From positions 41,602-105,601 of the forward strand of contig NZ_JAGPXX010000020.1 in NCBI RefSeq assembly GCF_018070345.1: a stretch of 64,000 nt of DNA. The letters are read 5' to 3'. The stretch is from Streptomyces sp. F63. Lineage in GTDB: Bacteria; Actinomycetota; Actinomycetes; Streptomycetales; Streptomycetaceae. Made by a program: the position numbers and the translations under genes. A model generated the notes under the pieces. It saw only the letters and a list, made by a program, of their open reading frames with translations. It was not told where the DNA came from and did not search any database. Below, piece after piece: positions 7,953 through 16,481 of the stretch (position 1 is its first letter; each line of letters starts with the position of its first letter).

Positions 7953-9497
7953 TCAGCGCTTCACCGCGTCCAGGGCGTCGGTGAGCCCGGCCCCGTAGAA
8001 GCCGTTGCCGTACCGGCCGCCTTCGCAGACCGCGTCGGCCTCGCCGTCGCCGTTGATGTCGTACGGGTTGGTGCAGGCCTTGCGGTCCGCCTGGACCTTG
8101 AGCAGGGCCTTGACCATGCGCGGCGACGCCCACGGGCGCTTGCTCTTGATCAGCGCCGCGACACCCGCGACATGCGGCGAGGCCATGGACGTACCGGCCA
8201 TGTAGCCGTAGCGGTCGCCCGGCAGCGGGCCGAGGATCAGCCCGCTGGTCGCCGGGGCCTCCGGCGGCTGGTAGGCGGTGCTGTCACCGCCCGGGGCCGC
8301 GATGTCGATGACCCCCTTGCCGTAGTTGGAGAACGAGGACTTGAGGCCCTTGGCCCCGGTGGCGGAGACGGTCACCACGCCGGGGAGCTGGGTCGGGATG
8401 TCCGGGCACACGCTCGGGTCGATGTCGCGCTCGACCGGAGTGGAGTCGTTCGGGCTGGAGGCGTCGATGATGGAGTCGGACGCCAGGTCGAAGTTGGAGT
8501 TGCCGGCCGCGGCGACGTTGACCGCGCCCTTGCGCTCCGCGTAGCGGGTGGCCCGGGTGAGGGCCTCCACCAGCGCCTTCTGGTCGGGGTCGTCCGTGCA
8601 GTTGAACATCCACGGGTCGACGTAGTAGCTGTTGTTGGTCACGTCGACGCCGTGTTCGGCCGCCCACATGAAGCCGCAGACGACGGCCTCCGTGTAGAAC
8701 CAGCCGTCCGCGGTCGACACCTTGATGCCGGAGACCTTGACGCCCGGGGCGACGCCGGTCACGCCGACGCCGTTCTTCGCGGCGGCGATCTCTCCCGCGA
8801 CGTGCGTCCCGTGCGGGCTCTCGCCCTCGCCCGGACGCCAGGCCCCGTCGCTGGTGTCGGGCTTGCCGGCCACGCAGTTGACGGAGGCCTCGCGGTCGAA
8901 GTTGGGTGCCAGGTCCGGGTGGGTGTCGTCCACCCCGGTGTCGATCACGGCGACGGTCACCTTGTCGCTGCCGAGCGAGACCTCGTGGGCCCGGTCCGCC
9001 TTGATGGCGGGCAGGTCCCACTGGAGCGGCTGGAGCGGGTCCTCGTCCTCCTCCGCCGTGGCCTCCGCGGCCTTCATCTGGCGGGGCGTCAGCTCCTGCG
9101 GGGCGCCCACGTCCGTGGTGGCGGCCGAGGGCAGCGGCGCGGTGCGGGTGGCACCGGCCGACTGGACGCCCTTCACGGCACGGATCCTCTCGGCGAAGCC
9201 GGGGTCGGAGGCGTGGACGACGATCACACCGATCTTGTCGTACGCCTGGACGACGGTGCCGCCCGCCCTGGCGATCGCCTTGCCGACCTTCGTGCTCGTG
9301 CCCTTCCCCGGGCGGACGTTGACGACGTAGCTCAGGGACTCGCCCCCGGCGGCGGCCGGCGCGGCGGCTTCCGCACCGGCGTCGGCCGCGGCGGCGCTCG
9401 CCGACCCGGGCAGCACGGCGAGTGCGGCGGCCAGGGCCATGCCCGCCGGTATGGCCACGGCACGGCGCGACCGTGCGGACAGCGGCGTCATGGTCAT
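7953..9497 (-). CDS. Secreted S8 family serine peptidase (subtilase), paralog A
   Basis: A 514-residue preproprotein. The N-terminus has an RSRR basic start, a hydrophobic core (about 14-30) and an ASA cleavage site near 34-36. Residues 55-120 form an I9-like propeptide. The catalytic domain carries Asp in VIDTGVDDTHPDL (D186), His in HGTHVAG (H229) and Ser in GTSMASPHVAG (near 437). Five or more Cys residues suggest disulfides outside the cell. The end GLTDALDAVKR is shared with its neighbour. It lies 91 bases downstream of paralog B on the same strand and is clearly a tandem duplicate. It has its own GGAG ribosome binding site before the ATG at 9497. Confidence 0.93.
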   Translation of the reverse strand: MTMTPLSARSRRAVAIPAGMALAAALAVLPGSASAAAADAGAEAAAPAAAGGESLSYVVNVRPGKGTSTKVGKAIARAGGTVVQAYDKIGVIVVHASDPGFAERIRAVKGVQSAGATRTAPLPSAATTDVGAPQELTPRQMKAAEATAEEDEDPLQPLQWDLPAIKADRAHEVSLGSDKVTVAVIDTGVDDTHPDLAPNFDREASVNCVAGKPDTSDGAWRPGEGESPHGTHVAGEIAAAKNGVGVTGVAPGVKVSGIKVSTADGWFYTEAVVCGFMWAAEHGVDVTNNSYYVDPWMFNCTDDPDQKALVEALTRATRYAERKGAVNVAAAGNSNFDLASDSIIDASSPNDSTPVERDIDPSVCPDIPTQLPGVVTVSATGAKGLKSSFSNYGKGVIDIAAPGGDSTAYQPPEAPATSGLILGPLPGDRYGYMAGTSMASPHVAGVAALIKSKRPWASPRMVKALLKVQADRKACTNPYDINGDGEADAVCEGGRYGNGFYGAGLTDALDAVKR

Positions 9498-9588
9498 GAG
9501 GTCTCCACTTCGTCGGAAAGAACAGGACGGTCGGAACGGCGGGTGCCGGCGGTGCGCCGGATACGGGAAGGGCGACCCGTGTGCCGCA

Positions 9589-11118
9589 TCACTTCTTTAC
9601 CGCGTCGAGGGCGTCGACGATGCCGAAGCCGTAGAAACTGTTGACGTGTTCGGTGCCCTCGCACTCGGCGCTGATCTTGCCGTCACCGTCCGGATCGTAC
9701 GGCTCCGAGGGGCAACCCGGGTTGTCGGCACCGGCCTTGAGCAGCCACTGCACCTCCTGCGGGCTCGCGTCCGGACGTGCGCTCATCGCCAGCGCGGCCA
9801 CCCCGGCGACATGCGGGCCGGCCATCGACGTCCCCTGCAGATAGGCGTAGTCGCCCTCCGGCATGGTGGAGAGGATCCGGCCGTCCTTCGCGGGCAGCTC
9901 GGGCACCTGGTACTTGTCGCCGCCCGGGGCCGCGACGTCGATCTGGCCGAGACCGTAGTTGGAGTAGTACGACTTCAGGGAGCGGACACCGGTCGCGGCG
10001 ACGGTGACGACACCGGGCAGCTGGGCCGGGATGTCCCAGCACTCACCCGGGTCGATCTCCCGCTCGACCGGGGTGGTGTCGTTCGGGCTGGAGTCGTCGG
10101 TGAGGGAGTCCGCGGCGAGGTCCATGTTCGAATTGCCCGCCGAGGCGACGTTCACCGCTCCCTTGCGCTGCGCGTACGCCGCCGCCCGGCCGACCGCCTC
10201 GCGGATGGCCTTCTGGTCCGGCTGGTCCGCGCAGGCGAACAGCCACGGGTCCACGTAGTAGCTGTTGTTGGTGACCTCGACGCCGTGGTCGGCGGCGAAG
10301 ACGAACGCACACACCACCGCCTCGGCGAAGAACAGGCTGGTGCCGGGCTCGCTCACCTTGATCGAGGAGACCCGGACGTTCGGCGCCACCCCGGCGACAC
10401 CGATGCCGTTGCGCGCGGCGGCGATCGAGCCGGCGACGTGCGTGCCGTGGTAGTCGTCGGCGGTGTACGGGCGCCAGGCGCCGGGGCTGGTGTCCGGGAC
10501 GCCCCCGACGCAGTTCGCCGACTGGCGGCGGGAGAAGTTGGGCGCCAGGTCGGGGTGGGTGTCGTCCACCCCGGTGTCGATCACCGCGACGGTCACCGCG
10601 CGGCTGCCCGGGTTGACCTCGGCCGCACGGTCCGCCTTGATGGCCGGGATGTCCCACTGCAGGGACTCCAGCGGCTCCCGGCCCTCGCCGGCGGCCGCGC
10701 GGCGGAGCGGGGCCGCGGGCTCGCCGACCTTCTCGGGCCGGCCGACCTCGGTGGTGGCGGCGGACTGGAGCGGCGCGGTGCGGGTGGCGCCGGCCGAGTG
10801 GACTCCCTCGACGGCGCGCAGGGTCGCGCCGAACTCCGGGTCCGTGGCGTGGGCGACGATCACACCGATCCGGTCGTGGCCGGCGACGACCGTTCCGCCG
10901 GCCCGGGTGACGGCCCGTTCCACCCGGGCGGCGGCGCGCCGGCCGGGGGCGGTGTTCACCACGTACGAGAGCAGCGGGCCCTCCGGGGCCGCGGCCTTCG
11001 CCGGCGCCCGGTGCGGGGCGGCGGAAGCGGCACCGGGCAGGATTCCGACAGACGCCGCCAGCGCGAGCCCGAGGGGCAGGGCGAGAGCGCGCGAGCGTCT
11101 GGAGCGGAGATGAACCAT
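9589..11118 (-). CDS. Secreted S8 family serine peptidase (subtilase), paralog B
   Basis: A 509-residue preproprotein with the same layout as paralog A: a basic start (MVHLRSRRSR), a signal sequence ending near GAASAAP, an inhibitor-like propeptide, and a catalytic triad in VIDTGVDDTHPDL, HGTHVAG and GTSMAGPH. Long stretches match paralog A (for example NNSYYVDPW and SSPNDTTPVERE/SSPNDSTPVERD), while the propeptide-catalytic linkers differ in length. Both proteins end FYGxGxxDALDAVK. It lacks a C-terminal membrane anchor, so it is released. It is the upstream gene of the pair and has a 590-base regulatory region in front of it. Confidence 0.93.
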   Translation of the reverse strand: MVHLRSRRSRALALPLGLALAASVGILPGAASAAPHRAPAKAAAPEGPLLSYVVNTAPGRRAAARVERAVTRAGGTVVAGHDRIGVIVAHATDPEFGATLRAVEGVHSAGATRTAPLQSAATTEVGRPEKVGEPAAPLRRAAAGEGREPLESLQWDIPAIKADRAAEVNPGSRAVTVAVIDTGVDDTHPDLAPNFSRRQSANCVGGVPDTSPGAWRPYTADDYHGTHVAGSIAAARNGIGVAGVAPNVRVSSIKVSEPGTSLFFAEAVVCAFVFAADHGVEVTNNSYYVDPWLFACADQPDQKAIREAVGRAAAYAQRKGAVNVASAGNSNMDLAADSLTDDSSPNDTTPVEREIDPGECWDIPAQLPGVVTVAATGVRSLKSYYSNYGLGQIDVAAPGGDKYQVPELPAKDGRILSTMPEGDYAYLQGTSMAGPHVAGVAALAMSARPDASPQEVQWLLKAGADNPGCPSEPYDPDGDGKISAECEGTEHVNSFYGFGIVDALDAVKK

Positions 11119-11710
11119 GGGTTCTCCACATCATCCGTGAGTCCGTCCGCACGCGGGTCGCGTGTGGACGGGTGCATGACAGCGGAAGCTAGCGCCGAAC
11201 AGCCGACCTGATCAATTGAATCTGACGGAAAGTCGGGCTTTCGCTGCCGATTGGACCGGCCGGGCCAAGAAGGCTGCCCGTCCGGACGGCCCCGGGTCCG
11301 GGGCCGCGCGGGCGGTCCGCTCGCCGCCCGCGCCCATCACCGCCGTATACGCTCGGTAACCCCAGGTGTTCGGTTCTGCCGCGCCGGCCCCCCGCGGGAG
11401 CCGCCGGACGCGTTCGCCCTGGTGACCCCGCGTGCCACAAGAATGACCGGAACTGGAGGGCGGAACGGCCGGACACCGCCGTCCGGCCATCGGCCGCAAG
11501 GCGGGCAAAGGGCTCTGATCTGCGTGTTCGCCAGGTAACGATGAGGTGATCCACCGCTGGTGAGAGCGCTCGTCGGCAGATCATGCGAAATTGAAATGAC
11601 AACCCTCTGTTCGAATGGCTGAGAACGCGCCTAACATGCCGAGTCCGGCGCCGGAGTGATCTGTCACTCAGTGCCAACGTTCCGTCTCAGCTACACCCAC
11701 TGGAGAGCCC
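11119..11710. other. Divergent regulatory region with a palindrome at 11654-11669
   Basis: About 590 bases between the subtilase pair (-) and the DUF485/symporter operon (+). It is locally AT-richer at 11180-11240 and 11520-11640, where promoters are expected. A perfect palindrome GAGTGA-TCTG-TCACTC lies at 11654-11669, 42 bases before the GTG start at 11711, and is a candidate operator for the transport operon. The ORFs seen here on both strands lack ribosome binding sites and I do not call them. Confidence 0.55.
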
Positions 11711-12076
11711 GTGGACACCGCATCGCCCCCGCCCCAGGGGAACGACTACACGCAGAGAGCGGCGCTCGGCGCCGTGGCGTACAGGGAAGCGCAGGAGAGT
11801 GCCGAGTTCGCCGAACTGCGTCACGCACACCGCTCCTTCGCCTTCCCGCTGACCATTGCCTTCATCACCTGGTACTTCCTGTACGTCCTGCTGTCCAACT
11901 ACGCGGGCGGCTTCATGGGCACCAAGCTCCTTGGGAACATCAACGTCGCCTTCGTCCTCGGCGTGGCGCAGTTCGTGAGCACCTTCCTCATCGCCTGGTG
12001 GTACTCCCGCCACGCGGAGGCGAAGCTTGACCCGAAGGCCGACGCGATCAAGGCCCGTCTGGAGGGTCAGGCATGA
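11711..12076 (+). CDS. DUF485 membrane protein, symporter partner
   Basis: A 121-residue protein with two membrane segments, about 47-67 (FPLTIAFITWYFLYVLLSNY) and 82-103 (VAFVLGVAQFVSTFLIAWWY), the normal DUF485 shape. DUF485 proteins are encoded directly before acetate/monocarboxylate sodium symporters and probably act with them. The GTG start at 11711 follows a GGAG. The stop overlaps the symporter start by four bases (ATGA), so translation is coupled. Confidence 0.93.
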   Translation: MDTASPPPQGNDYTQRAALGAVAYREAQESAEFAELRHAHRSFAFPLTIAFITWYFLYVLLSNYAGGFMGTKLLGNINVAFVLGVAQFVSTFLIAWWYSRHAEAKLDPKADAIKARLEGQA

Positions 12077-13710
12077 GAACTCTCTCCCTCGACACGGCCA
12101 CGGTGCTGGCCGCCGGTGACGCGGGTGAGCACCGCGTCCTGATCATCAGCCTCTTCGTCACCTTCGTCCTCGCCACCCTCGGCATCACCATCTGGGCCGG
12201 CCGGCAGACGAAGGACGCCACCGACTTCTACGCCGGCGGCCGTTCCTTCACCGGTTTCCAGAACGGCCTGGCGATCTCCGGCGACTACATGTCGGCGGCG
12301 TCCTTCCTGGGCATCGCGGGCGCCATCGCCCTCTTCGGATACGACGGCTTCCTGTACTCCATCGGCTTCCTCGTCGCCTGGCTGATCGCGCTGCTGCTCG
12401 TCGCCGAGCCGCTCCGCAACTCCGGCCGGTTCACCATGGGTGACGTGCTGGCCTTCCGGATGCGGCAGCGTCCGGTCCGCACCGCGGCCGGTGTCTCCAC
12501 CATCGTGGTCTCGATCTTCTACCTGCTCGCCCAGATGGCCGGCGCGGGCGCCCTGGTGGCGCTCCTGCTCGGCATCACCTCCGAGGCCGGCAAGGTCTCG
12601 ATCGTGATCCTGGTCGGCATCATGATGATCCTCTATGTCGCCATCGGCGGCATGAAGGGCACCACCTGGGTCCAGATGATCAAGGCGGTGCTGCTGATCG
12701 CGGGTACGCTCCTGATCACGGCGCTGGTCATGTTCAAGTTCAACTGGAACATCTCCTCGCTGCTCGGCGCGGCGGCGGAGAACAGCGGTAAGGGCGCGGC
12801 CTTCCTGGAGCCCGGCCTCAAGTACGGCGTCAGCTCGATGACGAAGATCGACTTCATCTCGCTCGGCCTCGCCCTCGTGCTCGGCACCGCCGGTCTGCCG
12901 CACATCCTGATCCGCTTCTACACGGTGCCCACCGCCCGGGTCGCCCGGAAGTCCGTGAACTGGGCCATCGGCATCATCGGCGGCTTCTACCTGATGACCA
13001 TCGCCCTGGGCTTCGGCGCCGCGGCGCTGCTCAAGCAGGAAACGATCATAGAGTCGAACGCGGCGGGCAACACGGCGGCACCTCTCCTCGCGCAGGAGAT
13101 CGGTGGCGGCGCGGGCTCCGCGGGCGGCGCCATCCTGCTCGCGGTCATCTCCGCGGTGGCCTTCGCCACCATCCTCGCGGTGGTCGCCGGCCTGACCCTG
13201 GCGTCCTCGTCGTCCTTCGCGCACGACCTGTACGTCAACGTCATCCGCAAGGGCAACGCCTCCGAGAAGGAGGAGGTCCGCGCGGCCCGGCTGTCGACCA
13301 TCGGTATCGGTGGCGCGGCCATCTTCCTCGGCGTCTTCGCCCGTGACCTGAACGTGGCCTTCCTGGTCGCGCTCGCCTTCGCGGTCGCCGCCTCGGCCAA
13401 CCTCCCGACCATCCTCTACAGCCTCTTCTGGAAGCGCTTCACCACCCAGGGCGCGCTGTGGTCGATCTACGGTGGTCTGGCGTCCTCGGTGCTGCTGGTG
13501 CTCTTCTCGCCGGTCGTGTCGGGCAAGCCCACCTCGATGTTCTCCGAGGTGGACTTCCACTGGTTCCCGCTGGCGAACCCGGGTCTGGTCTCCATCCCGC
13601 TGGGCTTCCTGCTCGGCTGGATCGGCACCCTGCTCTCCAAGGAGCAGCCGAACATCGACAAGTACGCGGAGCTGGAGGTGCGTTCCCTCACCGGTACGCA
13701 CGCCCACTGA
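12073..13710 (+). CDS. Cation/acetate-type symporter (SSS family)
   Basis: A 545-residue sodium:solute symporter with about 13 hydrophobic segments. The early signature TDFYAGGRSFTGFQNGLAIS (about 53-72) with SGDYMSAASFLG following is that of the ActP/MctC branch, which takes up acetate, propionate or pyruvate. The segment GTAGLPHILIRFYTVP (near 275) is also branch-typical. It forms a coupled operon with the DUF485 gene. The short C-terminal tail is hydrophilic and cytoplasmic. The exact substrate is not decided by sequence alone. In streptomycetes this pair commonly sits near moaA, as here. Confidence 0.92.
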   Translation: MRTLSLDTATVLAAGDAGEHRVLIISLFVTFVLATLGITIWAGRQTKDATDFYAGGRSFTGFQNGLAISGDYMSAASFLGIAGAIALFGYDGFLYSIGFLVAWLIALLLVAEPLRNSGRFTMGDVLAFRMRQRPVRTAAGVSTIVVSIFYLLAQMAGAGALVALLLGITSEAGKVSIVILVGIMMILYVAIGGMKGTTWVQMIKAVLLIAGTLLITALVMFKFNWNISSLLGAAAENSGKGAAFLEPGLKYGVSSMTKIDFISLGLALVLGTAGLPHILIRFYTVPTARVARKSVNWAIGIIGGFYLMTIALGFGAAALLKQETIIESNAAGNTAAPLLAQEIGGGAGSAGGAILLAVISAVAFATILAVVAGLTLASSSSFAHDLYVNVIRKGNASEKEEVRAARLSTIGIGGAAIFLGVFARDLNVAFLVALAFAVAASANLPTILYSLFWKRFTTQGALWSIYGGLASSVLLVLFSPVVSGKPTSMFSEVDFHWFPLANPGLVSIPLGFLLGWIGTLLSKEQPNIDKYAELEVRSLTGTHAH

Positions 13711-13890
13711 TCGCACTGATCGCACAGCACCGCACCCGCAAGGGTGAGGGCGGCCCCACCACGGAGGCGGGGTGCGCGGCCCCGGTGGACAGCTCGGTTG
13801 TCACCGGAGTCGCGTACCCTGCACGGAACGGAGCCCGGAGCCTCGGCCCCGGCTCCGCGTCCGCAGGAATCCGTGGGAGGGGCCGCCTTC

Positions 13891-14880
13891 ATGCTCATCG
13901 ACACCTTCGGACGGGTCGCCACCGACCTGCGTGTCTCCCTCACCGATCGCTGCAATCTGCGCTGCACCTACTGCATGCCCGAAGAGGGCCTCCAGTGGCT
14001 GGCCAAGCCGGACCTGCTCACGGACGACGAGATCGTCCGGCTGATCGGCATCGCCGTCACCGCGCTCGGCGTCGAAGAGGTCCGCTTCACCGGCGGCGAA
14101 CCGCTGCTCCGCCCGGGGCTGGCCGGGATCGTCGAGCGCTGCGCCGCCCTGGAGCCCCGCCCCCGGATGTCCCTCACGACCAACGGCATCGGGCTGGAAC
14201 GCACCGCCGGAGCCCTGCGCGAGGCCGGTCTCGACCGGGTCAACGTCTCCCTCGACACGCTGCGCCCCGAGGTCTTCCGCACCATGACGCGCCGCGACCG
14301 CCACCGGGACGTCCTCCGTGGTCTGGAGGCCGCCCGGGCCGCCGGCCTCGATCCCGTCAAGGTCAACGCCGTCCTGATGCCGGGCCTCAACGACGACGAG
14401 GCGCCCGAGCTGCTCGCCTGGGCCGTCGAACGGGGTTACGAACTCCGGTTCATCGAGCAGATGCCGCTCGACGCCCAGCACGGCTGGACCCGGGACGGCA
14501 TGATCACGGCCGGAGAGATCCTGGCGAGCCTCCGCGGCCGCTTCCACCTCACCGCCGAGGAGGAGGGCGAGCGCGGCTCCGCGCCCGCCGAGCGCTGGCT
14601 GGTGGACGGCGGCCCCGCCCGCGTCGGCGTCATCGCCTCCGTGACGCGCCCGTTCTGCCGGGCCTGCGACCGCACCCGGCTCACCGCCGACGGCCAGGTG
14701 CGCACCTGCCTGTTCGCCCGGGAGGAGTCGGATCTGCGCGGCGCCCTCCGCTCCGGGGCCCCGGACGAGGAGATCGCCCGGCTGTGGCGCACGGCGATGT
14801 GGGGCAAGAAGGCCGGTTCGGGCCTGGACGATCCCTCGTTCCTGCAGCCGCAGCGCCCGATGTCAGCGATCGGCGGCTGA
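13891..14880 (+). CDS. moaA: GTP 3',8-cyclase (MoaA)
   Basis: A 329-residue radical SAM enzyme of molybdenum cofactor biosynthesis that converts GTP to 3',8-cyclo-GTP. The N-terminal cluster motif is CNLRCTYC (C21, C25, C28). FTGGEPLLRP follows at about 67-76. The second cluster is at the C-terminus with FCRACDRTRL and a later Cys in VRTCLF. The C-terminal GG tail, needed by the family, is present (SAIGG). The start ATG at 13891 follows GGGAGG at a slightly long distance. The 3' end overlaps a convergent small gene by 18 bases. Other moa genes are not in the window. Confidence 0.95.
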   Translation: MLIDTFGRVATDLRVSLTDRCNLRCTYCMPEEGLQWLAKPDLLTDDEIVRLIGIAVTALGVEEVRFTGGEPLLRPGLAGIVERCAALEPRPRMSLTTNGIGLERTAGALREAGLDRVNVSLDTLRPEVFRTMTRRDRHRDVLRGLEAARAAGLDPVKVNAVLMPGLNDDEAPELLAWAVERGYELRFIEQMPLDAQHGWTRDGMITAGEILASLRGRFHLTAEEEGERGSAPAERWLVDGGPARVGVIASVTRPFCRACDRTRLTADGQVRTCLFAREESDLRGALRSGAPDEEIARLWRTAMWGKKAGSGLDDPSFLQPQRPMSAIGG

Positions 14881-15147
14881 GGGCCCGTCCGCGCGGGGGC
14901 TCTCCCAGTCGGCGAACGCCACCACGTCCTTGAGGAAGCCGCGGACCCCGAGGAACGACGACAGATGCTCGCGGTGCTCCTCGCAGGCCAGCCAGGTCTT
15001 GCGCCGCTCCGGGGTGTGCAGCTTCGGGTTGTTCCAGGCCAGCACCCAGACGGCCGGGGCCCGGCAGCCCTTGGCGGAGCACGGGGGAGGGCCGTCGCCG
15101 GAGGGCTCGGTGCGCGGGAGGGGCGGAGGGTCCTGGGGAGCGTTCAC
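14863..15147 (-). CDS. Conserved small protein (often labelled acetone carboxylase-like)
   Basis: A 94-residue protein with a Pro-rich N-terminus and CSAKGC near 23-28, LAWNNPKLHTPERRKTWLAC near 36-55 and EEHREHLSSFL following. The C-x4-C and C-x3-H pairs could bind a metal. Similar proteins in Streptomyces genomes have been named acetone carboxylase, which I think is a propagated label, since the protein is far too small for that enzyme. Its end overlaps the end of moaA on the opposite strand (14863-14880). Confidence 0.8.
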   Translation of the reverse strand: MNAPQDPPPLPRTEPSGDGPPPCSAKGCRAPAVWVLAWNNPKLHTPERRKTWLACEEHREHLSSFLGVRGFLKDVVAFADWESPRADGPSAADR

Positions 15148-15450
15148 GGGACCAGCCTAGGCCGGGGGACACGGGGTGCCGCCGGGTGGGGTGGCCGGGT
15201 GGGGTGGAGCGGTATTCCGCGGAGCGAACCGGAAGAGGAATGCCCGGTTCGGACATGACGACGCCGGGCAGCCACGGGGGGAGCCGCCCGGCGTCGGTCC
15301 GTCGCCCCGACGGGGGATGCGGAGCGCGTACGCAGTATGGCACGGCGGGCACACGCCGGTGCACCGGAACCGCATGATTGATCTGAGCTTTTCTTGAGGC
15401 TTCTCCAGAGCTCGACGGGCCGTCGCACCGGCCGCCGCGGGCCCTCCCGC
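15148..15450. other. Intergenic region with terminator hairpin
   Basis: About 300 bases between two minus-strand genes. The only strong structure is a perfect 10-base hairpin at 15260-15295, which ends transcripts from the DUF3099 gene. A short AT-richer tract at 15370-15400 may belong to a promoter. Confidence 0.5.
15260..15295 (-). terminator. Hairpin terminator
   Basis: Arms GACGCCGGGC (15260-15269) and GCCCGGCGTC (15286-15295) with a 16-base loop, downstream of the DUF3099 gene. Confidence 0.7.
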
Positions 15451-15837
15451 TCAGCCCGCCCCGCCCGGTTCCCGGTCCTGCCGGGCACCGGCGGGCCCCG
15501 GCCCGGATTCCGGCCCCGGTTCCGGGCCGCCGCCCACCGGCCTGCCCTCCAGCACCGGCCGGACCGGGTCCGCCAGATGCGCGGACGGCAGGGAAACGGC
15601 GTTCTCCCGGCCGCCGTTGGCGATCACCACGGCGATGTACGGCAGCAGCACGCCCAGCACGAGCGCGACCACCGCGACATGCCGTTCCACGTTCCAGAGG
15701 ACCGCGGCGAGCACCACCGAGACCGTGCGCACCGACATCGAGATCACATAGCGCCGCTGCCGCCCCCGCACGTCCTCCGCCAGCCCCTGGCGGGCCCCGG
15801 TGATCCGGAAGACCTGCGCCTCGTTCTTCTTCCGCAT
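15451..15837 (-). CDS. DUF3099 membrane protein
   Basis: A 128-residue protein starting MRKKNEAQVFRITGARQGLAEDV. Two membrane segments lie at about 31-49 and 53-72, followed by a cytoplasmic Pro/Gly-rich tail. The combination ITGA-x-QGL-x-EDV-x-R-Q-x-RY with two helices is DUF3099, an actinobacterial family of unknown role. The ATG at 15837 is chosen because the conserved part begins there; upstream codons on this frame are not conserved in character. Confidence 0.85.
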   Translation of the reverse strand: MRKKNEAQVFRITGARQGLAEDVRGRQRRYVISMSVRTVSVVLAAVLWNVERHVAVVALVLGVLLPYIAVVIANGGRENAVSLPSAHLADPVRPVLEGRPVGGGPEPGPESGPGPAGARQDREPGGAG

Positions 15838-16051
15838 CGCGTTCCACCACCTGAGTCCGTGCCGGGCACCCCGAGACCGGCGTTCTGTCCACGGTACGCC
15901 GGAACGGCCCGGGGCCACCCACCGGGTACCGGCTCGTCCCGCCGTACGGCACTGCGCCGGGCCGCGTAGCGCTCCATACGACATGCGGCGTAGGGAAACC
16001 GGGCGGAGACTGGCGGTGTATGGGTTCGTACCGCCGTACGAGGAGGAGAGC

Positions 16052-16336
16052 ATGAGCTGGTTGTGGGCGATTGTCGTCGGTCTGATCCTGGGTGTGCTCG
16101 CCCGGGGCCTCCTCCCCGGGAGGCAGAACATCCCCCTCTGGCTGACCGTCATCTGCGGCATGCTCGGCGCACTGGGCGGCAATGCCCTGGCCCGGGCGGC
16201 CGGAGTGGACGAGACCAGCGGCATCGACTGGTGGCGGCACGCCTTCCAGCTGGCCGGCGCCATCGTGGTCGTCGCCCTGATCACCCCGCTCTGGGCCAAG
16301 ATGCGCGGGACGAAGCGCTACCGCGAACGGGCCTGA
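16052..16336 (+). CDS. GlsB/YeaQ/YmgE family small membrane protein
   Basis: A 94-residue membrane protein with three hydrophobic segments (about 3-22, 29-48 and 66-84) and the family feature of an early G-x-x-x-G helix followed by a short loop (GLLPGRQNIPLWLT) and a Gly-rich second helix. These are stress-associated membrane proteins of unclear mechanism. A strong GAGGAGGAG ribosome binding site precedes the ATG at 16052. The gene stands alone and divergent from the DUF3099 gene. Confidence 0.88.
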   Translation: MSWLWAIVVGLILGVLARGLLPGRQNIPLWLTVICGMLGALGGNALARAAGVDETSGIDWWRHAFQLAGAIVVVALITPLWAKMRGTKRYRERA

Positions 16337-16376
16337 GGCGCCCGCCCGGCCGGACGGCCCGGTGCACGGAACCGCG

Positions 16377-16452
16377 CACCGGATCCGCCGCCCGGGCTCA
16401 GCCGCCGCCCGGCACCGGATCCGCCGCCCGGGTACCGGATCCGCCGCCCGGG
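16377..16452. repeat. 20-base direct repeat, three copies
   Basis: Copies of (C/T)ACCGGATCCGCCGCCCGGG at 16377-16396, 16413-16432 and 16433-16452, the last two adjacent. They lie between the stops of the converging GlsB-like and tyrS genes and do not form the long hairpin expected of a terminator. Confidence 0.8.
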
Positions 16453-16481
16453 CACCGGGCACACCCCGCCCGCCGCCGGGT

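Noticed and set aside
14863..15147. Acetone carboxylase
   Set aside because: The name is used for similar small proteins, but at 94 residues it cannot be that enzyme.
16330..16480. Terminator between the GlsB-like gene and tyrS
   Set aside because: The direct repeats do not form a stable stem of the kind seen at other gene ends, so I only recorded a repeat.
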